Shown here in pieces: positions 1 through 5,621 of a stretch of 5,703 nucleotides of DNA. Every line of letters starts with the position of its first letter. The first letter of the stretch is position 1. A program made the position numbers and the translations under genes. Source of the stretch: Thermoplasmatota archaeon (lineage in GTDB: Archaea > Thermoplasmatota > E2 > DHVEG-1); assembly GCA_030605515.1 (NCBI GenBank), contig JAUWIE010000022.1:1-5703 (forward strand), read 5' to 3'. Under the pieces are notes generated by a model. It worked only from the letters and a program-made list of their open reading frames with translations. It was not told the DNA's origin and made no database searches.

Positions 1-1
1 T

Positions 2-1921
2 TATTCATCTGAAAAAAAATTATCAGAGGTTAGCTGGTGTTTTTCACCAAGAGGGGTTGCAGCAGCTACAATTGAACGTGAAACTCTTAGAAATGGTGGT
101 AAGAATTGTAATCTTTCATTTATCTTTAAAGGTGAGCCTAATGTTGCACCTATGGCACCAGTTGATCCATATCCAACTAATGGTGCAATTGAAATTAGTA
201 CAAACCCTGTTGTGTCTGCATATGTTTCAGATCCGAACTTTGACAATATGGATGTCACGTTTTATGGGATAATACCAGAAAACATGGTAATAGATACTGA
301 AATTGATTGGGATGAAGGTAGCTATGATGATACTACCACAGATGGAAATGGTAATCTTATACTTACTGATAATATGATATTTGGAGATGGAAGTGATGGT
401 GATGTAACTATTGTATATGGAACATTAACACAAAATATGAACTACCATGATCTAACCATCTCAGCAGGAGGAGTTCTTAATACAGCAGGAAATACAGTTA
501 AAGTATCAGGGACACTCATAAACTATGGAACAATAAAAGACTCGACATCGGGAGGATACGGTGGATCCGGGGGAACTAGTGGAGCAGGTGGCTATGGGAT
601 ATATCCACATCACGATCCCAACAGTGGAACAATTGGTAGTTTAGGTGGTTTACCATCGAAACCTAATGCAGGAACCGGGGGAACAGGTGGACATGGTGGA
701 GCAGGTGGTGGAGGAGCATGGGATACAACCTTTCCAACTCAAGGTCTAGTAACAGGTGGAAATGGAGGAACAGGTGGGACCGGTGGAAAAGGTGGCGGAT
801 ATGTAAATATATACGCTTATCAGCTAGATAATCAGGGTGTTATTCATGCTAATGGATTCCCAGGAAACCAGGGTAATAATGGATATAATGGAGCATATGA
901 AGAATATGATTGGAGCATTATATATCAGAGCTATTTAAGAGATGCTGCTAGTGGAGCGGGTGGTGGAGGAGAAGGAGGAAATGGTGGAGACAGTGGAACA
1001 GTAAAAATATTCTACAACTCTAAATATGATGGAGATATCCAAGCAAATGGTGGAACAGGTGGAAACGGAGGTGGATCTGGCAATAGCCTATGTGGACAAT
1101 TAGATCATTCAGCTAAAACAAGTCAACATTGGGAAACCGGTGCTAATGGAGTAAGCGGTGGTGGAGATGGTGGAGAATCAGACATAGGAACTCAATGTGG
1201 ACCTAATGCAGCAGAACCAGGTAGCACCGGCTCAAACGGTGCAAACGGAGAAATCAGCCTGACACATCTTACACCTGGATATAAGACAACAGGGCAATAC
1301 ATTTCTAAAACATATACAATAGGAGAAACAGTAGACTGGACAAATGCAAATATAGATATGACAACACCATCAGGAACAAGTATAACAATAGAATATTCAA
1401 CAGGTGGTAGTAACTGGGTATCAAATATTGAAAATCTACCAGATTCCGGACAAATAAAAATACGAATTACCCTTACAACAACAAACAGCCAAAATACACC
1501 ACAGTTACACAGTATAACAATTAATTATAAAAAAACCAATCAAATTGCAGATACAATACCAAATGTCGAAAGCAATACACGATCAATATGCAACTGGAAT
1601 GACCTTCAACCATTTACCACATATCAATGGTTTGTAATAACCGATGACGGTGAACTAGCAACTGAATCAGACATATGGGAATTTACCACTGGGTCAGAAT
1701 CGGAAGTATATTGCGGTGATCTAAATAACGATGGGGTTATCAACATTGCTGATTTTACTTATATCTTTAATTATTTGTATGGTGGTGGACCTGCACCAAT
1801 ACCATATCTTTGTATAGGGGATGTTAACAATGATGGTGTCGTGCAGCTTTCAGATATGACCCATCTCTTGTCTTATTTGTATGGTGGTGGACCTGCACCA
1901 CTTAGCGATTGTTGTATCTAA
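2..1921 (+). CDS. Large secreted/surface protein, 3' part: Ig-like, glycine-rich, jelly-roll-like and dockerin modules (5' truncated by window edge)
   Basis: The frame is open from base 2 with no start needed, so the first ATG (152) is internal and 639 C-terminal residues are visible. Residues 1-44 are the tail of an unknown domain. Residues 45-89 (PNVAPMAPVDPYPTNG...MDVTFYG) match the first half of an Ig/FN3-like surface repeat. Residues 125-180 are beta-strand repeats (VYGTLTQN, VSGTLINYGTI). Residues 183-416 are glycine-rich. Residues 425-511 resemble the jelly-roll/discoidin-like segment of surface proteins (SGTSITIEYS...TPQLHSITINY). Residues 513-563 (TTYQWFVITDDGE...WEFTT) look like the second half of the Ig-like repeat. 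Residues 571-639 are two dockerin-like calcium loops. No transmembrane anchor follows, so attachment may be through the dockerin or an N-terminal region outside the window. Adhesion or cell-surface structure is inferred; no catalytic motif is seen. The gene stands alone and ends at a T-tract terminator. Confidence 0.9.
   Translation, partial: YSSEKKLSEVSWCFSPRGVAAATIERETLRNGGKNCNLSFIFKGEPNVAPMAPVDPYPTNGAIEISTNPVVSAYVSDPNFDNMDVTFYGIIPENMVIDTEIDWDEGSYDDTTTDGNGNLILTDNMIFGDGSDGDVTIVYGTLTQNMNYHDLTISAGGVLNTAGNTVKVSGTLINYGTIKDSTSGGYGGSGGTSGAGGYGIYPHHDPNSGTIGSLGGLPSKPNAGTGGTGGHGGAGGGGAWDTTFPTQGLVTGGNGGTGGTGGKGGGYVNIYAYQLDNQGVIHANGFPGNQGNNGYNGAYEEYDWSIIYQSYLRDAASGAGGGGEGGNGGDSGTVKIFYNSKYDGDIQANGGTGGNGGGSGNSLCGQLDHSAKTSQHWETGANGVSGGGDGGESDIGTQCGPNAAEPGSTGSNGANGEISLTHLTPGYKTTGQYISKTYTIGETVDWTNANIDMTTPSGTSITIEYSTGGSNWVSNIENLPDSGQIKIRITLTTTNSQNTPQLHSITINYKKTNQIADTIPNVESNTRSICNWNDLQPFTTYQWFVITDDGELATESDIWEFTTGSESEVYCGDLNNDGVINIADFTYIFNYLYGGGPAPIPYLCIGDVNNDGVVQLSDMTHLLSYLYGGGPAPLSDCCI
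551..1250 (+). repeat. Glycine-rich low-complexity coding region (GGxGG runs)
   Basis: This stretch of the surface-protein gene encodes irregular runs of GGTGG, GGNGG and GGGG, seen in DNA as repeated ggtgga/ggaggt words. Short non-glycine strands interrupt the runs (YVNIYAYQLDNQGVIHANG near 780-850; TVKIFYNSKYDGDIQANG near 1000-1050). The alternation of a V/I-rich strand ending in NG with a glycine run occurs at least twice, suggesting stacked beta-strands joined by glycine-rich loops or polyglycine-II helices (inference). Low complexity makes this prone to slippage and to assembly error, but the frame stays intact throughout. Confidence 0.8.
1771..1900 (+). repeat. 28-bp perfect direct repeat pair within the dockerin coding region
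   Basis: The 28 bases at 1771-1798 recur exactly at 1873-1900, start to start 102 nt (34 codons), in the same frame. Each copy encodes YLYGGGPAP, the end of a dockerin-type repeat. The two calcium loops before them (DLNNDGVINIAD and DVNNDGVVQLSD) differ in DNA and protein. The identity is therefore local, suggesting recent gene conversion or strong constraint on this tail, while the duplication of the whole repeat is older. Confidence 0.9.
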
Positions 1922-1931
1922 TATCTATTCA

Positions 1932-1950
1932 TTTTCTTTTTTATTTTTTT
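1932..1950 (+). terminator. T-tract terminator after the surface-protein gene
   Basis: Eleven bases after the stop codon the + strand is almost all T (ttttcttttttattttttt). Archaeal RNA polymerase terminates at such U-tracts without needing a hairpin, and no stem precedes it here. Confidence 0.6.
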
Positions 1951-1998
1951 ATATATTTTAACATTAGATATATTAGAGGGGGAATATTCTCAGAGCGT

Positions 1999-2042
1999 TG
2001 GGATTATAATCAGTAATTGATAATTTGATACTTATAATCCCA
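1999..2042. repeat. 11-bp perfect inverted repeat between two convergent genes
   Basis: TGGGATTATAA (1999-2009) is exactly complementary to TTATAATCCCA (2032-2042) around a 22-nt loop. The loop has a minor aatt/aatt pairing. The repeat lies between the 3' ends of the surface-protein gene and the methyltransferase gene. No T-run follows on either strand, so it is not a standard intrinsic terminator. It could be a transcript-end stabilising stem, a protein-binding palindrome or a miniature mobile-element remnant. No flanking target duplication is visible. Confidence 0.6.
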
Positions 2043-2075
2043 TTTGAACTGTATAAGCTTCCTATAATAAATGTA

Positions 2076-2708
2076 TTAAAAATTTACACAGTAAATCTCA
2101 ATTAGTTCATCATCAAAGCGACGGCTAATTATCACTTTAAATTTTAATCCTGAATTTTTTAGAGTTTTTTCTAGTTTTTTTCTATCCGCAAGCGAACTAA
2201 ATACAAAATATGCACGGCCATTCTTTTTAAGATGATTATGTAATTCTTTGATGAATATTGTTATCACAGAAAGACCATCTATACCTCCATTTGTTGCCAG
2301 ATCAAACCATCCACTTCCTTTAACTTTGTCTTCAGGTTGAGTTGGAAGATAGGGTGGGTTAAAAATTACTACGTCGAATTGTTCATCTTTTTTTATTATT
2401 GAGAAAAGATTTCCTTGTTTTACTTCAATATTTCCTTTTAACATTTGATGGTTATGATTTATATTGCGTTTTGTAAACTTTATTGCATAAGGGTTGATAT
2501 CGGTGCATATTACATTTGAGCCGCGGCGTGAGCATTCAAGTGCAATAATACCACATCCAGTACCAATTTCAAGAATTGATTCATCTTTTTTTATCTTAAG
2601 TGCTTCAATTAATTGAAATGTATCCTCTGATGGTTCGTATACCTCAGGGTGCAGTTCAATTTTAAGTTTATTGAAATGAAAGACTTTGATTTGAGAATCT
2701 GACATCAT
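2076..2708 (-). CDS. HemK2/Mtq2-family glutamine N5-methyltransferase
   Basis: A class I SAM-dependent methyltransferase of 210 residues, the usual short form lacking the N-terminal helical domain of bacterial PrmC. YEPSEDT (24-30) is the family's N-terminal signature. EIGTGCG (47-53) is the SAM-binding glycine loop, D70 is the likely ribose-binding acid, and NPPY (117-120) is the catalytic motif that holds the substrate glutamine amide. GGIDGL (141-146) is also family-typical. Characterised archaeal and eukaryotic members work with the small zinc protein Trm112 and methylate the GGQ glutamine of release factor aRF1/eRF1 in the cytoplasm; some also modify other targets, including lysine. No Trm112 gene lies in this window. 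The start has two adjacent ATGs (2708 and 2705); the second is equally possible. No clear Shine-Dalgarno site precedes them, so the mRNA may be leaderless. The gene is divergent from the RAM gene. Confidence 0.9.
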   Translation of the reverse strand: MMSDSQIKVFHFNKLKIELHPEVYEPSEDTFQLIEALKIKKDESILEIGTGCGIIALECSRRGSNVICTDINPYAIKFTKRNINHNHQMLKGNIEVKQGNLFSIIKKDEQFDVVIFNPPYLPTQPEDKVKGSGWFDLATNGGIDGLSVITIFIKELHNHLKKNGRAYFVFSSLADRKKLEKTLKNSGLKFKVIISRRFDDELIEIYCVNF

Positions 2709-2843
2709 TCTTTGATAGTTGGTTTTATTTTATTATTTTTACTATTATTATTCATTTAATTGTCCCGTAGGTCTTTTCTGAGTTTTGAAAAAAATTATAT
2801 TTTTAAGAAAACTATTTGATGGTGAGTTGACATTCAATGTCTC
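2709..2843. promoter_or_regulatory. Divergent intergenic region between methyltransferase and RAM gene
   Basis: 135 bases separate the two divergent starts. On the - strand the 40 bases before the methyltransferase are A-rich (aaaaataataaaataaaa, about 2723-2740) and probably include its TATA element, though no sharp consensus stands out. On the + side a clearer TATA-like box precedes the RAM gene and is listed separately. No open frame of note is present. Confidence 0.4.
2787..2802 (+). promoter_or_regulatory. Probable BRE/TATA element for the RAM-domain gene
   Basis: A purine-rich BRE-like run (gaaaaaaa, 2787-2794) is followed by ttatattt (2795-2802). Archaeal transcription starts about 25 nt downstream, near 2822-2826, which would give a leader of about 20 nt before the ATG at 2844. 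Confidence 0.5.
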
Positions 2844-3092
2844 ATGGCAATTGGATTTGCATTATTATCTATAAGCCCGTTGTATGAAAAGAAAGTATAT
2901 GAGGCTCTTAATGCCGTATCTGAGATAGTTGAAGTTCATCCGCTTTTTGGAGAATATGATATTTTGCTCAAAATTGAAGGTCCGGATGTTGATTCAATTG
3001 GAAATACTGTTATAAATAAGATACGATCTATTCAGGGTGTCGTTGATACAAAAACACTTATTGGATCAAAAAGTTTATCTGGTGAAGTATAA
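2844..3092 (+). CDS. Stand-alone Lrp/AsnC ligand-binding (RAM) domain protein
   Basis: An 82-residue protein with the complete beta-alpha-beta-beta-alpha-beta RAM fold of Lrp/AsnC regulators but no helix-turn-helix. Visible elements are strand 2-10 (AIGFALLSI), helix 13-24, strand 27-33, the conserved GEYDILLKIEG (36-46), helix 48-62 and the final strand GVVDTKTLIG (65-74). Such stand-alone domains are common in archaea. They form oligomers that bind amino acids and may modulate full-length Lrp partners; the ligand here is unknown. The start is set by an in-frame stop at 2823-2825 with no other ATG, GTG or TTG between. A GGTGA at 2821-2825 is too far (18 nt) to act as a normal ribosome site. 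The gene ends inside a hairpin terminator shared with a convergent small frame. Confidence 0.88.
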   Translation: MAIGFALLSISPLYEKKVYEALNAVSEIVEVHPLFGEYDILLKIEGPDVDSIGNTVINKIRSIQGVVDTKTLIGSKSLSGEV

Positions 3093-3110
3093 ACTTTTTT
3101 ATTTTTTCCT
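3068..3110. terminator. Bidirectional hairpin terminator between the RAM gene and a convergent small gene
   Basis: AAAAAGTTTAT (3068-3078) pairs perfectly with ATAAACTTTTT (3089-3099) around a 10-nt loop. On the + strand it runs into ctttttt and attttttcc, a classic stem plus U-tract. On the - strand the stem's far arm ends in CTTTTT, so it can also serve transcripts coming from 3218. The RAM stop codon (3090-3092) lies in the right arm and the small frame's stop (3099-3101) touches its edge. Confidence 0.65.
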
Positions 3111-3218
3111 TTGTTTTCGGGCGAGGTATCTGAATCTTTGACCAATTATGAATAATTCTGCTACGTATTTTATTTCTCTTTGTTCTTCTTCTGTTGTTAC
3201 TTGCCCAATTATTAACAT
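3099..3218 (-). CDS. Hypothetical small basic protein, 39 aa
   Basis: I do not recognise this protein. It reads MLIIGQVTTEEEQREIKY, then about 21 more residues ending in RKQRKK. A short hydrophobic start is followed by an acidic stretch (E10-E12, E15), a probable amphipathic helix (about 9-34) and a strongly basic tail; net charge is about +4. Support for a real gene is as follows. The ATG follows GGGG (3224-3227) by five bases in a purine run. An in-frame TAA at 3234-3236 limits the start to this ATG. A TATA-like box lies at 3273-3283. The codons resemble those of its neighbours (ATA, AGA, GAA, AAA). It ends exactly at a hairpin shared with the convergent RAM gene. It could be a nucleic-acid-binding or regulatory microprotein (guess). 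The alternative is that it is a chance frame in the 3' flank of the RAM gene. Confidence 0.5.
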   Translation of the reverse strand: MLIIGQVTTEEEQREIKYVAELFIIGQRFRYLARKQRKK

Positions 3219-3272
3219 TTTTTCCCCTTTTTTTTATTTCTAATTACAAAATGACAATTGTTAGCATGTCCC

Positions 3273-3283
3273 AATATATATTT
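3273..3283 (-). promoter_or_regulatory. TATA-like element upstream of the 39-aa gene
   Basis: Read on the - strand the bases are aaatatatatt, preceded by the BRE-like aacaaat. Initiation about 25 nt downstream would fall near 3250 and give a leader of about 30 nt to the ATG at 3218. The perfect 8-bp palindrome acaattgt (3254-3261) sits just upstream of that predicted start and could be an operator, but at this AT content it may be chance. The same box is nearly symmetric and could work on the + strand, yet no + strand gene follows. Confidence 0.4.
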
Positions 3284-3321
3284 ATTTGTTGTTAATACTA
3301 TAAATATATTTCGGTAATTTT

Positions 3322-3360
3322 ATAAAAAAATAAGAATACTATGTTTTAAGTGTGAAACAT
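3322..3360 (-). terminator. Stem-loop and T-tract terminator of the ABC operon
   Basis: Directly after the permease stop, ATGTTT (3341-3346) and AAACAT (3355-3360) form a 6-bp stem. Farther along the - strand the run of A at 3324-3330 becomes a U-tract in the RNA (ttattttttttata). This should end the ATPase-permease transcript. Confidence 0.55.
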
Positions 3361-4469
3361 TAATCTTCATGCCATTTAGTAAGAACAAGACCAGCGATAA
3401 AAAACACCAAAGCAAAAACAATAACAATAACGCTATTTCTAATAGTTTCAGCCTCATTCATATAAATCATAGCATTTCTAAGACCTTCATTAATATAATA
3501 CAAAGGAAGCACTTTAGCAATACCTTGCATCACTGGATCAAGCTGATCAACAGGCCAAAAAGTACCTGCAAGAAACATCATAGGAAAACCAATTGCACCA
3601 CCAGCAGTATCAGCTGTTTCTTCTTCCTTTACAAAACGACCCACGATCATACCAATACCTGAAAAAAGAAAACTAGAAGCAATTATAATCAAAATCATAA
3701 ATGGAGTAATATTAATTGTCATATCCCATACAAAAACACCAACCAGAATAATAAGAGCCGAAGAAATAAACGAAAGAAACAACATAAAAAGCATTTTTGC
3801 AAAAATCCATTCCGCACGAGTAATTGGCATCGTCAGCAATTTTCTAAGAATTCCATCCTTCCTATATTTTGTATTCCTTTCAATACTACCATAAATACAT
3901 GATTGCATAATAGTCATACCAATAATACCAGGAAGGAAAAAATCAATAAAATTAAAATCATCAGTCATTGTACTAACTTCTTTTAACTTTATAATATCCC
4001 GACCCTGTGAAATATTCATATTCATGTTCTGAATAATACTAAAAATTATACTCTTAACAACTTGATTAGATTGTTGCTCACCAGGATCCAGATAAAAAGA
4101 TACTGTAACAGTAACACTAGTATCAAAACTTGCTTTTTTAATATCTTCTCCAAATCCTTCAGGAATAACAATCAAACGTTTAATATTCTCATCCTTAATA
4201 TAAGATGTAATATTAATATCATCTTTAACAGATTCAATAGATAAAACACCTGTTTCTTTTAAAACCTCAATAAAAACCTCAGACATATCAGAGTCATCTA
4301 AATCCTGTACATAAAGTGAATATTCAACATCGTCCATCCCTGAAAAAATTGCACCAAAAAGAAAAATCAGAATAACTGGAAAAGCAAGAGACCAAAAAAG
4401 AGTTCCCTTACTTCGAATCCAAATTTTCAAGTTTGCATAAAAATCCATAGCAATTACTTTTGGTCTCAT
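3360..4469 (-). CDS. ABC-2 type transporter permease
   Basis: A 369-residue membrane subunit of an ABC exporter. Hydrophobic segments at about 23-43, 174-195, 223-248, 254-277, 288-305 and 345-364 give six helices. A large domain of about 125 residues (45-170) between helices 1 and 2 would lie outside the membrane. This is the usual layout of ABC-2 permeases with an extended first loop. Family-typical positions include the cytoplasmic RKDGILRKLLTMPITRAEW (203-221, the coupling-helix region) and LPLYYINEGLR (321-331) before the last helix. Substrate cannot be read from sequence; relatives export drugs, lipids, peptides or polysaccharides. The start overlaps the ATPase stop as ATGA and has a GGAGG site, so it is translated with its ATPase partner. 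Confidence 0.92.
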   Translation of the reverse strand: MRPKVIAMDFYANLKIWIRSKGTLFWSLAFPVILIFLFGAIFSGMDDVEYSLYVQDLDDSDMSEVFIEVLKETGVLSIESVKDDINITSYIKDENIKRLIVIPEGFGEDIKKASFDTSVTVTVSFYLDPGEQQSNQVVKSIIFSIIQNMNMNISQGRDIIKLKEVSTMTDDFNFIDFFLPGIIGMTIMQSCIYGSIERNTKYRKDGILRKLLTMPITRAEWIFAKMLFMLFLSFISSALIILVGVFVWDMTINITPFMILIIIASSFLFSGIGMIVGRFVKEEETADTAGGAIGFPMMFLAGTFWPVDQLDPVMQGIAKVLPLYYINEGLRNAMIYMNEAETIRNSVIVIVFALVFFIAGLVLTKWHED

Positions 4470-5527
4470 GTGTTTTCCTCCGAAAGTTTAGCACCAGTAA
4501 GATGTAAAAAAACTTCTTCTAAATTTGAACGACGAATTTCAATGCTATCATAGTCAATTCCCTCATAACGCAACTGTGATAACACATTGATTACTTTATC
4601 TTTGTAATCAATTTTTATAGAAATATTACCGTTGCCCTCTGATTCTGCTTCAAATCCTTTATCTTTTAACATCTCAACAGCATTTGGATCCTTACATTTT
4701 TTAATTCTTAATAAACTACCATGGCCATATTTATCTAATAAATATTCAAGTGATCCTTCAGCAATAATTTTGCCTTTGTGAATGACTGCAATATGATCAG
4801 CAAGATACTCTGCTTCCTCCATATAATGAGTTGTCAGAAACACAGTTTTTCCCTTATTTCTAAGACTTGAAATTACATTCCACACTTCCCTTCTTGCTTT
4901 TGGATCAAGACCTGTCGAAGGCTCATCAAGAAAAACGATATCAGGATCATTAACTAGAGATATTGCTACGCCAACTCTTTGTTTCAAACCACCAGAAAGA
5001 TTCTTATAAAGCATTTTTTCATAAGAACGAAGATCCATAACATCAAGGATATCATCAATATTTACTCTTTTTTTATAAAACATTGAGAAATACTCAAGAG
5101 TTTCTCGAACAGTTAATTTTTCAAAAGAATGAAATTCTTGAGGGAGTATACCAATTTTTTCTTTTACTTGATTAAATGAGGTTTTAATGTCTTTTCCAAG
5201 TATTTTGATTACCCCTGCAGTAGGCTTTCGAATTGATTCAATGATCTCAACAGTTGTTGTTTTTCCTGCTCCATTTGGTCCTAAAAACGCAAATACTTCT
5301 CCTTTATTGACAGAAAATGATATATCATTTACTGCAATTAGATCCCCGTATACTTTTTTCAAGTTGTATACTTCTATTGCAACATTTTCAGTTGTAACGG
5401 TTTTTTTAAAAGTAACTTTTCCTTTAATACCGCATTTAGGACATGTAACTGATAAGCAATCGCCAGGGTTTCCATAAAAAGTCGTGATTTTGGAACATTC
5501 TGGGCATCGTACTATTTTTTCAACCAT
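4466..5527 (-). CDS. ABC exporter ATP-binding protein with N-terminal zinc ribbon
   Basis: The nucleotide-binding subunit paired with the overlapping permease. Numbering here is from a TTG codon at 5536, three codons before the chosen ATG. A four-cysteine zinc ribbon comes first (CPEC 11-14, CPKC 32-35, with NPGD between; C27 is an extra cysteine). A standard ABC domain follows: Walker A GPNGAGKTT (86-94), Q-loop Q133, signature LSGGLKQR (180-187), Walker B IVFLDEP (200-206), D-loop STGLD (207-211) and switch H237. The C-terminal part, about 265-350, ending in NLEEVFLHLTG, is the extension typical of DrrA/CcmA-like drug and lipid exporters (DUF4162-like). All catalytic residues are present. 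ATG 5527 is preferred over TTG because a TATA box at about 5553-5562 would start RNA near 5530, giving an almost leaderless mRNA. Confidence 0.93.
   Translation of the reverse strand: MVEKIVRCPECSKITTFYGNPGDCLSVTCPKCGIKGKVTFKKTVTTENVAIEVYNLKKVYGDLIAVNDISFSVNKGEVFAFLGPNGAGKTTTVEIIESIRKPTAGVIKILGKDIKTSFNQVKEKIGILPQEFHSFEKLTVRETLEYFSMFYKKRVNIDDILDVMDLRSYEKMLYKNLSGGLKQRVGVAISLVNDPDIVFLDEPSTGLDPKARREVWNVISSLRNKGKTVFLTTHYMEEAEYLADHIAVIHKGKIIAEGSLEYLLDKYGHGSLLRIKKCKDPNAVEMLKDKGFEAESEGNGNISIKIDYKDKVINVLSQLRYEGIDYDSIEIRRSNLEEVFLHLTGAKLSEENT
4477..4481 (-). promoter_or_regulatory. Strong Shine-Dalgarno site for the permease
   Basis: GGAGG on the - strand lies seven bases before the permease ATG, inside the 3' end of the ATPase gene. 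It is the best ribosome site in the window, which confirms the start and supports re-initiation at the ATGA overlap. Confidence 0.8.
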
Positions 5528-5552
5528 ATAAATCAACTTTTTTAATAATTAA

Positions 5553-5562
5553 TAATATATAT
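5553..5562 (-). promoter_or_regulatory. TATA box of the ABC operon
   Basis: The - strand reads tgatatatattatt here, the clearest archaeal TATA box in the window. Its centre is about 30 nt from the ATG at 5527, so the transcript should begin within a few bases of the start codon. Confidence 0.55.
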
Positions 5563-5579
5563 CACACATTCCGCACATC

Positions 5580-5587
5580 TTTAAATA
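5580..5587 (+). promoter_or_regulatory. TATA-like element for the transposase gene
   Basis: tttaaata is followed by a predicted start near 5608-5611, giving a leader of about 11-14 nt. A transcript from here would lack the left arm of the stem-loop at 5588-5619. Confidence 0.3.
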
Positions 5588-5619
5588 ATTCATCCCAGTT
5601 TTCTTTTTTTGGGATGGAT
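5588..5619 (+). promoter_or_regulatory. Stem-loop over the transposase start region
   Basis: ATTCATCCCA (5588-5597) pairs with TGGGATGGAT (5610-5619), with nine Watson-Crick pairs and one G-U, around a 12-nt T-rich loop. The right arm contains the purine-rich gggatgg just before the transposase ATG (5622), so the stem would bury the translation start in any RNA that includes both arms. Confidence 0.55.
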
Positions 5620-5621
5620 GC

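Noticed and set aside
1..258. Open - strand frame of 85 codons at the left edge
   Set aside because: It lies fully opposite the surface-protein frame, which stays open through base 2 and carries recognisable domains. It has no family resemblance.
560..582. BamHI-like ggatcc and SpeI-like actagt sites close together, suggesting vector polylinker
   Set aside because: The sites fall in glycine-rich codons that continue in frame on both sides, and the surrounding bases do not follow a polylinker.
1771..1900. Two identical 28-bp units with a 74-nt spacer, resembling a minimal CRISPR array
   Set aside because: The repeats are in-frame coding sequence for YLYGGGPAP in a dockerin pair. There are only two copies and no palindromic repeat character.
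3369..3662. + strand frame of 97 codons opposite the permease
   Set aside because: It is the complement of a clear six-helix permease. Its asparagine/lysine/histidine-rich composition is typical of antisense AT-rich sequence.
4062..4244. + strand frame of 60 codons opposite the permease
   Set aside because: It is antisense to the permease's extracellular domain, with repetitive N/I/F composition and no supporting signals.
5187..5477. + strand frame of 96 codons opposite the ABC ATPase
   Set aside because: It runs antisense to the Walker A and zinc-ribbon region, and no ribosome site or family pattern is present.
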